A stretch of DNA of 64,000 nt from Cepaea nemoralis (Eukaryota; Mollusca; Gastropoda; Stylommatophora; Helicidae): assembly GCA_014155875.1 (NCBI GenBank), contig JACEFZ010013208.1, positions 1 through 64,000 on the forward strand. The letters run 5' to 3'. The translations under genes were made by a program, and so were the position numbers. The first letter of the stretch is position 1; each line of letters starts with the position of its first letter. Below are positions 54,153 to 64,000 of this stretch, one piece after another. The notes beneath the pieces were generated by a model, which saw only the letters and a list, made by a program, of their open reading frames with translations, did no database searches and was not told the DNA's origin.

Positions 54153-55335
54153 TCTTCTTCTTCTTCTTCGTTCATCCGGAGTTTTTTTTTGGATGTGATT
54201 GCGTTGTGCCTGTTTACAGCAGAGCTGCGTTCTTGCGCCGTTAGGCCGACACATCCGACTTCTGCGGGCATTTGTTGACCGGGTTAACCTTCCCGGAGGT
54301 TTCTTAGGACGTTTGACTCTCACTGTTGTGGTGTTATCCCCCATCCCAGCTGGTCCATATAGAACAGCCAAAGATCCTGGTCAGCCCTCAAGGGAAGGCA
54401 GGGGCAGACCATGGGCATTCCCCGCCATCCAAGGAGGCTTCCATACTTACAGAGCCGATACATAGCGCTCTGGTACTGGGCTCACCCAAGGAATCGTCAC
54501 GTCCTGCACATGGCTGCTTAGCCTCACTTTCCGTATATTGGGCCTTCCGTTCACCATAGGCTGTTCTTCCGGAAACCAGAAGTATGCAGTCTGCAGATGA
54601 CATCCACACAGTGAGCTTTCGATTCGGACTTTCCACGTAATGGATTTGCTATCCAAGCAATATTCCATTTCATGCCACTAGGACACTTTTCCACATTTTA
54701 TGAAGCCCACACAATGGGCTTTTGATTCGGACTTTCCACGTAATGGATTTGCTATCAAGCAATATTCCATTTCGTGCCACTAGGACACTTTTCCACCTTT
54801 TATGAAGCCCACAAAGCGAGCTTTCGATTTGGACTTTCCACATAATGGATTTGCTATCCAAGCAATATTTCATTTCATGCCTCTGGGTCTTCATGCACCT
54901 TTAAATGTCAACCTGTATGTAGTTAAAGTAAGCTGCAGTCAACTTGAGCTTGTTGATATCTCCATAGAGCTTGTCCTCAAATGAAGCAGGTGTGGGCCAA
55001 AATATCTTTCTCTGTTCTGCATACGTTGGGCAATCCTGCAGCAAATGTTTTGCTGTCATTTTTCCAGTACTACAATTACATTCATCAGTATCTCCTATCT
55101 TTAGTTTATTGAACAAGTGGTATTTCAGCCTGTTATGTCCTGTGCGGAGTCTGAAGATTGCTACTTGTTCTCTTCGGTCGAGTTTGTAATATGCATCATC
55201 CTTCTGATGGCCTGGATGCTCAGATTCCCATTTGGTTCTATAAGTGCTTTTTATCAACCTCTTTGCCTCATTATAGGTTATGTCTATGTCAGGCTGTGGT
55301 AGTCGTCCGCCCTCTTTTGCCAGTCTGTCAGCCTC
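54153..55335 (-). mobile_element. Second LINE A copy, 5' truncated, (GAA)n tail
   Basis: The open frame 55,341-54,901 encodes LEADRLAKEGGRLPQPDIDI (end of RNase H), then TYNEAKRLIKSTYRTKWESE and a cysteine-bearing tail (ECNCSTGKMTAKHLLQDCP). The 3' UTR spans 54,900-54,170 and (GAA)5 lies at 54,153-54,168. It is inserted in the reverse transcriptase of the first LINE A copy. Its 3' UTR matches 51,830-50,495 with the family F insertion absent. Its upstream end is cut at the duplication junction. Confidence 0.85.
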
Positions 55336-56400
55336 CAGCATGATTCAGGGTTCCACCCTACGTCTTGACACGGGATATTATACACGACGATTGAATTGTG
55401 GGTCCGTGAACCCATGTCGTGTGTTCACTATTGTACCACCTGTTTCTCCTATTACCCCTCTTTCCCTCTATAAGATCCACTCCTACCTCACTTCTATCCT
55501 CACCTCTTTCTCGATCATTTCTCCACTCAATCCATTTCTACTCCTCCCTGGATGGCCGCACCGTCAAGTTAATTAACCCCTGTTTAACACTCATGCTATT
55601 GTTTTCGTTTCTATAACAACTTGTTCACATGCACCTGCCTAGCGCTTCGAAGGTTGTAGGTTCGTTTCCTGATCAAGATAGTTGTTTAACCTTTACAGTG
55701 CGGCGCAGTCAACTCCAACGTTTTTTGGCTGTTTATAATTTCTTGCCATTGTTTACGTTAAGTAGTTTTCCATGTCTTTCTGAACTACACTCATACATTT
55801 GTATAGAAACCAAAACAAGTCGGTCTGCTTCCAAATCGCCCGCAACTGTATTTGAATGCGGTATGCGGGATTACAAATTGCATTCGTGACGCCTTCGCCA
55901 CAGAGCAGGATTTCCTGATAAAGGAAACAGTTTCTCGTAGCATGCGGTACAACCGGCGTGATGGTGAGCACATCGGCCACCGATATTTCTGTTCTATGAT
56001 CAATGTAAACTGTTCAGTATGTTCAGATATGCACACTGCATTCTCATCACACTTTGGTTAATCACTACACTATGTTTGTTGAAGCAATGTAAACAATGTT
56101 AGACCACCCAAGCAATCAACCTTCCAACCTAGCAACCAAACAAAACACGAACCAACCTACCAAGCAAGCAACCTACCAATCAACCTACCAAGCAAGCAAC
56201 TCCGAACTAACCTACTAAACAACCAAACAGCCTACTAAATAAGCAAGCAACCAACCAAACAAACAACCAACCAACTTACCAAGCATGCAACCTACCAATC
56301 TTCCAACCAAGCAACCAACCTAGCCACCAACCAACCATGCTACCAACTCCCAACTAAGCAAGCACCCAAGCAACCAACCATGTAATTTGTTTTCTGCTAC
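55336..56400 (+). repeat. Segment H, copy 2
   Basis: Same order as copy 1, with about ten single-base changes, one-base indels in T and C runs, and a slightly shorter CCAA tract. It starts at the junction with LINE A sequence (55,331-55,335, GCCTC shared). Confidence 0.9.
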
Positions 56401-56511
56401 TGTTCATAAGTAGTTTTTTTTTTTCTGGACGTGATTGCGTTGTGCCTGTTTACAGCAGAGCTGCGTTCTTGCGCCGTTAAGCCGACATATCTGACTTCTG
56501 CGGGCATTTGT
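56401..56511 (-). mobile_element. LINE A 3' end, second duplicate, cut by the LTR element
   Basis: It matches 50,495-50,606: TTTTCTGGACGTGATTGCG, CAGAGCTGCGTTCTTGCGCC, GACTTCTGCGGGCATTTGT. The sequence stops at 56,511, where the LTR retrotransposon starts; the uninterrupted repeat continues TGACCGGGTTAACC. Confidence 0.9.
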
Positions 56512-58212
56512 TGTCGTAAGTCTTTCTTACTTACTTTAGTGTCGTCCTTGGAGTGATGGGAATCCACACCACATTTTTATTACCCCAATATTGTTGTCTT
56601 AGAGAAACCACCAGACTCCGTCCACAAAACTCCGTCGGTCTGCAAACCCCTTTTTCTTACTCTCACTCACCCTTAGATCATGCCCCCTCTCACTCCTCCC
56701 CAACATAACATACTCCACAACTCTAGCTTTAACAAATAAATACAAAATAATTTATTAAGCAAAGAGTATAAGTGTGAGAAGTGTGTGTTAGTAATGTGTA
56801 GAATGTGTGTCGAATATTCTAGTGGGTGCAGACTTAGACCAGGTAGCTGAAGAGCCCAGCCCGATCATCCCAGAAAGGATCACACCACATCTTCATTCAG
56901 TCCACGAAGACCTCACCCAGGTATGTGTCCATCCTGCTAGATGTAGATTTCCACCGGTGGCTGTTTGATCACTCAAAAGAACTAGTCACAGTCCGACCCT
57001 AAATCCTGTCTGGATCACACAGTTAATATATGTCTAATTTGTTCCTATACTTATAACACCCTTGTCTAGTGAGGACACGAACATACTGTTCTTTGAAATA
57101 AATGTACTTCCTGTCTCAAGTGTCTACTGTTCACAAGACCATTGTTATACTAACTTCCTAATAAGTTTATACTGATTTATTCCCATGTGATGGGGAATAA
57201 CTGTATCTCTTTGTTTGTTCACCTGTCGTGTAAAACATACTGCCACTGGGCTGTTCCCAGGTGGTGTAAAAGAAATTCACTTTTTACTATTCTGTTCCCA
57301 AGTGATGTTTGAAACATTAATTTGACGATTGGTCTTCCTCCAAACTGGTGCGGAGAAAACAATTTCTGGTCTTCTGTTAATGTGTGACGTTTGATAATCC
57401 CTCTTATGCTTGTTCCCGCAAACCCTTTCTATCATGGGCTAAGTGCAAAAGATGTTGACCAACTGCCTGCACCAAGGTCTCCATTCTCAGTGACTTGAGT
57501 GACCTAAAGGAACCTGTCAACGAGAGAACAACACATTGGGTGATAGCAACTGTCCCCAACCTCCATTGGATGGGGGGGGGGGTGTCCGCCTCACTCAGAT
57601 ACATGACAGTGAACATTCTCTGTCATGGGCATAGGAGTTCTTCACTCCGGTCTGCAGTGGGTTAAGATCAGGACAGAGCAAAATGTAAAGTGTAGACCCC
57701 TAGCAGACATCACTAGAAGATCCCATCATTGTACATTCTCCCCATCCCCAATTCCCCCAATATCACCCCACTACACAATTCTCACTAGCAGAGCTAATTC
57801 TCTTCATTACTCTAGCAAGTTTTACCGAGGCTACTGCTTATATTAACTAGGCTTAAATATACTCTCTACAATACCTTAAGCACAACACAACAGTGTCTTC
57901 GAAATCATATCCACATTTTGCCATAACAGGCACGTGTACAATTAAATCTAATTAATTTCCGCACACGGTAGATATTTTTTTTAAATCCACTGCAGTGACA
58001 AACACGTCCGTGCAAGTCAATCCTCAGAGTTACACTACTTGTAAACAAAGCATGTTTTTACCCAACAGCCTTGAGTGGCCACGTGACGTTCTTTTGATGT
58101 TAACAAAGGTGGTTCAAGGGCAGATTATCCATTTCTGAATAAATTCTTTCCCTTGGGTTTCATCAATGTCACAATAGTAGATTATCTCCCCCTTTTGGAC
58201 AATCCATGCACA
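56512..58212 (-). mobile_element. 3' LTR of the Gmr1-type retrotransposon (right boundary approximate)
   Basis: The sequence from TGTCGTAAGTCTTTCTTACT onward recurs at 63,543 to the window edge. Over the ~458 comparable bases I count two substitutions and one indel in a T run. The minus strand has AATAAA at 56,756-56,751, a candidate polyadenylation signal. The internal boundary is not directly defined because the other LTR is cut off. Two polypurine tracts on the minus strand (GGGGGAGA near 58,185 and AAAAAGGGGGAAG near 58,220), each followed by a TGTG, make about 58,173 or 58,212 likely ends. The LTR would then be roughly 1.66-1.70 kb. Confidence 0.8.
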
Positions 58213-58525
58213 AGTCGCTTCCCCCTTTTTCTCAACATATGCCTACAATTTCCCGTCTTGTGGGGATTGTCAAAGAAGATTTCCTTGTTTGATGTTGGCG
58301 ACTTAGCGGTGTCCTTGATCTAACTGGTAAACAACTGCAGATGTACATTCCGACTTTGTTTTTCTGTCCCGGTTAAAAAACAAATGTAGCTTTGCACACA
58401 GGCCATGAATATGACCGTCTGTATTGTCATTATCTGGTGGATACACAGTGAAATCATGACATAGGCCCCCTCTTAAGAGAGTAGTCCATCTCACTCTTCT
58501 CCACTGTGAATTCAATCCAGATGAT

Positions 58526-58950
58526 TCATTCCTCTTCTTCAGGAGCTGGGTGTCTTGATAAGAAGTCCGCTCCAACATTTTCCTTCCCAGGAATATACTC
58601 AACTGTGAAATTGTAGGGTTGAAGTAACAACGACCACCGCATCAAACGGGCGTTGAGCTTCTGAGAAGTAGCCAGGAACATCAGGGGCTGATGATCTGAC
58701 TGGACCCGAAAACTTAACTCCATACAAATAGGGCTGGAATTTTTGCACGGCCCATACGAGAGACAAACATTCTCTCTCGACGGTCGAATAATTCCTCTCA
58801 GCCTGGAGTAGTTTCTTGCTTGCGTATGCCACAGGTTTCAAAACCGAAGCATCGTCTTTCCTTCCTGTAACAACGCTGCCCCAATCCCATCCCACTTGCA
58901 TCCGTTCTCAACACAAATGGTTTGGAAAGGTCCGGGAGCTGTAATACAGG
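58526..58950 (-). pseudogene. RNase H domain of the LTR retrotransposon pol (frameshifted)
   Basis: Minus strand, from 58,950 down: [13 protein letters not shown] (first catalytic Asp), then in a new frame [39 protein letters not shown], and in a third frame [10 protein letters not shown] and [20 protein letters not shown]. These are the ordered boxes of gypsy-type RNase H, which removes the RNA strand during reverse transcription. At least two frame changes, near 58,870 and 58,720, break it. Pol ends in a TGA stop at about 58,526, the last coding feature before the 3' LTR. No envelope gene follows. Confidence 0.88.
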
Positions 58951-59970
58951 TTTACTGACCAAGGCCTCCTTTAACTGACTATAGGCAGTCTCACATTCTG
59001 GTGTCCAAATTATTTGGTCCGGGAATCCCTTTTTCAAGGTTTCCGTCAATGGAGCTCCCAGTTCAGTGAAATGTGGGATAAATTTCTGGTAGAATCCACA
59101 CAACGAGAGAAAAGATCGCACGTCCTTCTTCGTTTTTGGCCTTGGGGCATTTCTGATTTTCTCTAGGTTCTTCTCTTCTGGGACAATGTGTCCTGGAGTG
59201 ATGGTGTGACCTAGAAATTCCAGAGTCTGGTAACCAATCATGCACTTGGTTGGACGAGCGGTAAGCCCTGCTTCCTTGAGTCTATTAAACACCTCTCTCC
59301 AAGGATTGCAAATGGTCATCCAAGCTGCCACTGGAAATCAGAATATCATCCATGAAGGAGATGATGGCCGGATCCTGTAAAGGATCTAGTAAAGTCCTCA
59401 TCATACGTGTAAACACACTAGGTGCGTTGCTGAGACCAAAGGGCATGACCTTGAATTCGTAGTGTCCACTGGGTGTACTGAAGGCCAGCAGTGGTCGAAT
59501 CTCCGGTTTGACTGGTATTTGATAGTACCCCCGACTCAGATCCACCTTTGAAAAGTACCGAGCCTTATGGAGCCTAGCGAATAACTGCGTTGGATTCGGC
59601 AAAGGTTCCACCTGAAATTGTGTATGACTGTTCAGAAGTCGGTAGTCTATACACAACCGGTGTTCTCCACTTGGTTTCCGTAACAAAACTACCCCCGCAT
59701 TGTATGGGGATGTGGATGGTGCAATCACGTCATCCTCCAGCAGTTTTTGTATTTCCTCCTCCAGGGCCTTTTCTTTAGAGAAGGGCACTGGGTAAACCTT
59801 CTGGCGAACAGGCTCCTGTGTAGTCAACGTCATCTCGAACTCCACCAACCTCGTTCGTCCTGGTTTATCAGTCAGTATCTCCTTATGAGACCTGAGAACC
59901 TGGGTTATCTTCTCCCTCTCCTGGGAGGTCAGATCAGGGTTCACCTGCACATCCTTGTAGGTTTCCTGTG
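58950..59970 (-). pseudogene. Reverse transcriptase domain of the LTR retrotransposon pol (frameshifted)
   Basis: The frame 60,175-59,285 carries the seven gypsy-type RT blocks: SPYNAGVVLLRKPSGEHRLC, FSKVDLSRGYYQIPV (first catalytic Asp), VMPFGLSNAPSVF, and SFMDDILISS (second and third Asp; FMDD in place of the commoner YxDD/FxDD). A frame change at about 59,290 leads to the connection region GLTARPTKCMIG, LEFLGHTITPG and SFLSLCGFYQKFIPHF. The domain lies 3' of integrase, the reverse of the normal Ty3/gypsy order. Confidence 0.92.
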
Positions 59971-61545
59971 TACCAGGGGATATTCCCTGCCCTCGCTGGT
60001 TCCCACTTCTGTCTCCACTGCAACTGCCATTGCCATGAGGTGAGCTGCTTTTTCTCCGGGTCTCTCTTCGTATTTCCGCAAGAGATTGATATGGAAAATC
60101 TTCGACTTTCCCCGGATCCGGATCTGATAGTTGGTTCTGGATATTACCCTTTCCACGGGAAATGGTCCTTGCCAACCTATCTCCAGTTTGTTGTTTCCCG
60201 TTGGGAGTAGCAACAAAACTTTGTCTCCCACCTCTAGAGATCTGTCTTTAGACCTACGGTTGTAGTAAGCCGCATGTCTTTTCCTGGCCTTTTTTCAAGT
60301 TTTGATTTGCCAGAGTCCATCCTTTGTGGAGTTTTTCTTTCAGTTCCTCCACGTATTGATAGGATGAGATTACTTCTTCTGACGTCTCCTCTTCAGTCCA
60401 ACTCCTCAACATGGCTTCCAACGGTCCTTTGATTGGACGACCAAACAGCAACGTAGCGGGTGGTAGTCCTGTTGAGCCATGAGGAACTTCCCGATAGGCA
60501 AAGAGTGCTGCAGGGATATATTCATCCCACCTATCAGGTTTTTCCTGCGCTAGTTTCCTGAGCATTGTCATCAACGTGCCGTTGAAACGCTCTACTTGTC
60601 CATTGGCTTGAGGATGGTAAGGGCTGGTATGTATGTGGTTAGAGTGAAACACTCTAAATACCTCCTCCATGAGTTTTCCACAAAACTGGGACCCATTGTC
60701 CGTCAGAATTTGATCTGGGAAGCCTAATCTTGTAAAGGCCTCCATCAGTGCATCCGCCACTCGTTTCGAGTCAATCGTGGTCAACGGTATGGCTTCACTC
60801 CACATTGTACAGCAATCCACCATTGTGAGTATATTCATGTTCCTCTTCCTAGTCCTAGGAAGTGGACCCACGATATCGATGGCTACCCTCTCGAAAGGAG
60901 AGTTCATGATGGGCATCTCACCCAGGACCACCGGTGCTGTCCAGTGTTTCGGTGCCACCCTCTGGCACTCAGGGCATGACTTCACATACCGACGCACATC
61001 CTCTGTCATTCCCGGCCAATAGTAGTGGCAGGAAATCCGCTGCATGGTGGCGGCAATACCCATATGTCCACTAAAGGAGATGGTATGCCCCATATGAAGA
61101 ATCTGGGACCGGTGAGCTTTTGGGACGACCAACTGACCGTATAGGTTGTCTCCCCTTCCTGCTCTCCTGTAGAGTATCCTATTCTTCATGTAGTACTGCC
61201 CCCGTCCTGGTGGATCAGCACTTTTCTGCAGCTTTTTGTAGCAAGGACGTAAAGTATCATCCTCACTCTGGGCAGTTCGTAGCTCCCCCGGCATTGGGTT
61301 AGTCACAATTGCGTCTGCCTCTTCCGTTCTCGTCTGAGAGCGAGTCTGTATTGCTCCCATATGGATTGGCTCCCTGGGCATTCCCAGAAAGACATACCGG
61401 CAACCTAGGATTACTGGGAAAATGGGATCGGTCAATACAGCAGCCTTGATTGTGCCGGTGACATATCTTGACCGAATCTCCACGTTAGCAATGGGCAACT
61501 TCATGGCCACAGCACTCTTCTGTGCAGGCTGTATTTCCATGGTCT
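59970..61545 (-). pseudogene. Integrase domain of the LTR retrotransposon pol (frameshifted)
   Basis: The frame 61,540-60,254 begins with the end of the protease region (VLTDPIFPVILGCRYVF). A zinc-binding HHCC motif follows (H152, H159, C189, C192 of the frame). Then comes the DDE core: D222 in VAIDIVGPL, D281 in LTDNGSQF and E317 in NGQVERFN, with the expected 35 residues between the last two. It inserts the cDNA into the host genome. The C-terminal GWQGPF module follows in a different frame (60,231-59,941). The change falls at a six-T run at about 60,290, so a one-base homopolymer indel is likely. Integrase precedes reverse transcriptase here, as in Ty1/copia and Gmr1-type elements. Confidence 0.93.
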
Positions 61546-62198
61546 CACCTGTGAATTGTTCTGGGGTGTACCAGATCCGCAGAAATCACGGCCTCCCCGT
61601 CCAGTCCTGTGTCGTACAAACACTCCACTTGACGACCGTTAACCTCTACCAATTCCACTACAGGTGGTTTTTCCTGGTCTGGAGTTTCTTCGTCGGCCTC
61701 GACCTGTTCAGTGGGCTCCACCTTAGGTCTCCCGGGGCACACGATGAATATAGATTCTCCTGACTTTCTCTTGCAGTCAATAGCATTGTGCGTGTTTGAC
61801 TTGCATTGGTTGCACCATTTCTCTGTCCTAGATTTTCTTGTGCCGGACTTGAGTGAGCTCTCCTGATGGTGAGCTATCTTGCTGACCTTGGCATTCTCCG
61901 TGACAACCTCCTTGGAAGTCACTTGACATGCTGCGAAGTGAGGGCTCTTAGCCTTCGATTTGCAGTCCCTCGTATTGTGAGTGGGTGACTTACAAATTGA
62001 ACCACCACTTCTCCGAGCACGGTCGTTTTGGTGTAGAGCTCGAAGAGCTCTTGCTTCCCTCCTTCGTCTTCTCTGAACTATCCTCTGATTTTTGCACATA
62101 AGGTTCCCCCTTTTTTGTTCCAGAGCTTTTGGCTTTCTTCTTGTCATGTTTCTCCTGACTTTTGGTGTTGGTGGGAAGGTTTTCTCCGGCCTCCCCAT
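61545..62198 (-). pseudogene. Zinc-knuckle region and aspartic protease
   Basis: The minus-strand frame includes half a zinc knuckle (CKSPTHNTRDC), a complete one (CNQCKSNTHNAIDC, C-x2-C-x4-H-x4-C) and a retropepsin active site LYDTG near 61,613. Zinc knuckles bind the genomic RNA; the protease cleaves Gag-Pol. The frame overlaps the end of gag in another phase, and the change falls inside the first knuckle. Whether that is programmed frameshifting or a mutation cannot be told, but a break within a conserved motif favours an indel. The frame closes just after the DTG region, and the remainder of the protease is in the following frame. Confidence 0.8.
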
Positions 62199-63165
62199 GT
62201 ACCTCTACGAACCGTTCTGCTAATTTTGTCACGAGGTCAATACGTTCCGCTCCTTGTTCTCCCAGGAATGTCCTGAGAGGTTTTGACATTTGCTTCTTCA
62301 GCTGGTCGACCACCATGAGTTCTTCCAGACTCTCATAGTCATGTGCGAACCCAGCCAAATCCATCCACTTATGGAGATAAGATTTAAGACGCAAACTGTA
62401 GGCGGCAAACAACTCCCCCGGTTCTCGTTTCGCTGCTCGAAATTTTTTCCGGTAGGTATGTGACGTAACCTCGAATCGTTTCAGCAGAGCCGTCTTTAAC
62501 TCATCATAATTGTTCTCATGTCCTGGTGGCAGGCGAGTATAAACTTCGTATCCCGTCCCGCGTAATCCCTGGGATAGCTTAAGATTCCATTTGTTACGCT
62601 CCAGACCCATAGCAACTGACATAGCCTCGAAGCGTTGAAGGTATTGGTCAATCTTCTCTTTGTCCTCCTCGTAGACCGCCAAAGGAAACTTCATAGCATG
62701 GTACCCCTGTCCACCTACTGGTGTTGAGCCTGGGACTGAGGAACCTCCAACTGCTCCCTCAGTTTCCCCATTAGATTGACTCTTGAGCTCGAGTTCCCGC
62801 ATCCTGTACTCGTGCTCCCTTTTCTGAGCTTCTTGTTCAGCTTCCAGTTTCCTAGCTGCTTGCTCAGCTTCCAGTTTCCTAGCTGCTTGCTCAGCTTCCA
62901 GTTTCCTAGCTGCTTGCTCAGCTTCTAATTTCTTAGCTGCCTGCTCAGCTTCAAGTTCCATCCTTCTAGTGGCTTGCTCAGCTTCTATCCTCTTAGTTTC
63001 TAACTCCATCTTCCTCAATTCCAATTCGGCCTTCCGATCGTCTCTTTCTGCTTGACGATACTCTCTCTCCACTTCCTGTATATAATCCGTTAAAGCTGAA
63101 CCAGACAAACCCATTCCTTCCCCCTTTGCCCTTAGTTCTGCCCCAGTTAATTTAGGAGTGGCCAT
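61990..63165 (-). CDS. Gag protein of the LTR retrotransposon
   Basis: 391 codons starting MATPKLTGAELRAKGEG. Residues 30-125 form a long charged coiled coil with an internal tandem repeat of nine residues (KLEAEQAAR, about four copies). Residues 155-310 contain the retrotransposon Gag region (FPLAVYEEDKEKIDQYLQRF, KWNLKLSQGLRG, LLKRFEVT). A basic, Ser-rich C-terminus leads to the zinc knuckle, where the frame ends. Gag packages the element RNA in cytoplasmic particles. The open frame over most of its length contrasts with the broken pol and suggests recent activity. Confidence 0.85.
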   Translation of the reverse strand: MATPKLTGAELRAKGEGMGLSGSALTDYIQEVEREYRQAERDDRKAELELRKMELETKRIEAEQATRRMELEAEQAAKKLEAEQAARKLEAEQAARKLEAEQAARKLEAEQEAQKREHEYRMRELELKSQSNGETEGAVGGSSVPGSTPVGGQGYHAMKFPLAVYEEDKEKIDQYLQRFEAMSVAMGLERNKWNLKLSQGLRGTGYEVYTRLPPGHENNYDELKTALLKRFEVTSHTYRKKFRAAKREPGELFAAYSLRLKSYLHKWMDLAGFAHDYESLEELMVVDQLKKQMSKPLRTFLGEQGAERIDLVTKLAERFVEVHGEAGENLPTNTKSQEKHDKKKAKSSGTKKGEPYVQKSEDSSEKTKEGSKSSSSSTPKRPCSEKWWFNL

Positions 63166-63542
63166 TTTTCAGACAGGTAAGTCAGCAGATAGGGTGCAGA
63201 TTATCTCCAAGAGGAATATATATATATATAATGAACAATCACTGTTAATCTAATAATTAAGACCACACACAACACAATCACTCAGTGACAAGAGAAGAAT
63301 CAGGACCACAGACCTATGCAGACGTGTGAGGTGTGAACAGGTAAGATATGTATCCTAACCCCTATCCACATTCACTCTAGCTGGATTCTCTCTCCAACAA
63401 TATCACCGTCCTCTTAGTAAAGATCCCGTGTCAAAAGACCCCGTTGTCAGGAGATCCCACTGTCAAAGGATCCCGCTTACAAGAGATCCCGCTTACAAGA
63501 GATCCCGCTGTCCAAAGATCACGTTTACGATCCCCCAATAAA
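63166..63542 (-). other. Leader region of the LTR retrotransposon with candidate primer binding site
   Basis: The leader between the 5' LTR and gag includes a (TA)n run (63,221-63,232) and short tandem CCCGCTTACAAGAGAT units (63,455-63,510). On the minus strand the LTR end ...CTTACGACA is followed by TTTAT and TGGGGGATCGTAAACG. TGG is the expected start of a tRNA primer site, so this could be the primer binding site with a five-base spacer. The tRNA is not identified. Confidence 0.55.
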
Positions 63543-64000
63543 TGTCGTAAGTCTTTCTTACTTACTTTAGTGTCGTCCTTGGAGTGATGGGAATCCACAC
63601 CACATTTTTATTACCCCAATATTGTTGTCTTAGAGAAACCACCAGACTCCGTCCACAAAACTCCGTCGGTCTGCAAACCCCTTTTCTTACTCTCACTCAC
63701 CCTTAGATCATGCCCCCTCTCACTCCTCCCCAACATAACATACTCCACAACTCTAGCTTTAACAAATAAATACAAAATAATTTATTAAGCAAAGAGTATA
63801 AATGTGAGAAGTGTGTGTTAGTAATGTGTAGAATGTGTGTCGAATATTCTAGTGGGTGCAGACTTAGACCAGGTAGCTGAAGAGCCCAGCCCGATCATCC
63901 CAGAAAGGATCACACCACATCTTCATTCAGTCCACAAAGACCTCACCCAGGTATGTGTCCATCCTGCTAGATGTAGATTTCCACCGGTGGCTGTTTGATC
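63543..64000 (-). mobile_element. 5' LTR of the Gmr1-type retrotransposon (cut by window edge)
   Basis: It starts TGTCGTAAGTCTTTCTTACT and runs to the end of the window. It differs from 56,512-56,970 by one T in a T run near 63,683 and by two substitutions (near 63,801 and 63,935). AATAAA on the minus strand lies at 63,786-63,781. Together with 56,512 it defines the element; the outer end and target duplication lie outside. Confidence 0.92.

Larger units (their letters stand above)
56512..64000 (-). mobile_element. Ty3/gypsy-like LTR retrotransposon with gag-PR-INT-RT-RNase H order (partial)
   Basis: The whole element as seen: 5' LTR (partial), leader, gag, protease, integrase, reverse transcriptase, RNase H, 3' LTR, all on the minus strand. 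Sequence motifs of every domain are gypsy-like, but integrase lies upstream of reverse transcriptase. This arrangement is established for the Gmr1 group of Ty3/gypsy-like elements. Near-identical LTRs imply a recent insertion into the LINE A repeat of the second duplicate. No env-like frame is present. Confidence 0.88.

Noticed and set aside
58303..58602. 99-codon minus-strand frame downstream of RNase H, considered as an env-like gene
   Set aside because: It overlaps the RNase H end in another phase and has no signal peptide or membrane segment.

Overview
The window looks like a piece of an invertebrate animal genome, most likely a lophotrochozoan and probably a mollusc. The evidence is a large Hox first exon ending in a YPWM hexapeptide and a canonical splice donor, set among non-LTR retrotransposons (RTE-like and RNase H-bearing), tRNA-derived SINEs, a Helitron-like element, a Ty3/gypsy-type LTR retrotransposon and many minisatellites. 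There are no operons, bacterial genes or CRISPR arrays. The only convincing host gene piece is the Hox exon (minus strand, 22,659-21,711). I assign it to the central Hox group, most likely Antp. Its homeobox exon is not in the window, so the first intron is longer than 21.7 kb if the gene is intact.

Layout. 1-560: homopolymer-rich sequence of doubtful quality. 560-5,880: a nest in which a 70-bp tandem array is split by a LINE, the LINE is split by a 2.8 kb Helitron-like element carrying a 1.9 kb polypyrimidine tract, and both carry short LINE tails with target-site duplications (TSDs). 6.0-11.9 kb: minisatellites with 42, 13, 19 and 52-bp units. 13.0-19.85 kb: LINE fragments, including an RTE-like LINE split by a tRNA-SINE. 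19.9-21.5 kb: 29-bp and about 16-bp arrays inside the Hox intron. 21.7-22.8 kb: Hox exon 1 and its 5' leader. 23-33.5 kb: SINEs, trinucleotide and dinucleotide tracts, and arrays of 28, 37, 25 and 20 bp. 33.7-35.3 kb: SINE and LINE fragments. 35.7-39.1 kb: 54-bp and 20-bp arrays. 39.2-45.6 kb: retroposons, including a LINE tail with about 95 GAA triplets inserted in a SINE. 45.5-47.4 kb: a 22-bp array. 49.4-56.5 kb: a tandem segmental duplication (about 5.9 kb unit) made of a unique-looking segment and an RNase H-bearing LINE. 56.5-64.0 kb: a minus-strand LTR retrotransposon inserted in the second duplicate and running off the right edge.

How it fits together: almost everything except the Hox exon is mobile or tandem-repeat DNA, and the insertions can be put in order because several are flanked by TSDs I can read directly. 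The LTR element has the order gag-PR-INT-RT-RNase H. That copia-like order in a gypsy-like element is the hallmark of the Gmr1-type lineage. Its LTRs are nearly identical over the visible part, yet its reading frame is broken several times, so either the copy is defective or the assembly carries indel errors. Long open frames over the repeats (poly-Ser/Glu/Lys, Pro/Ser/Leu, and 14-, 13- and 18-residue periodic proteins) are products of stop-free repeat units and are not annotated as genes.
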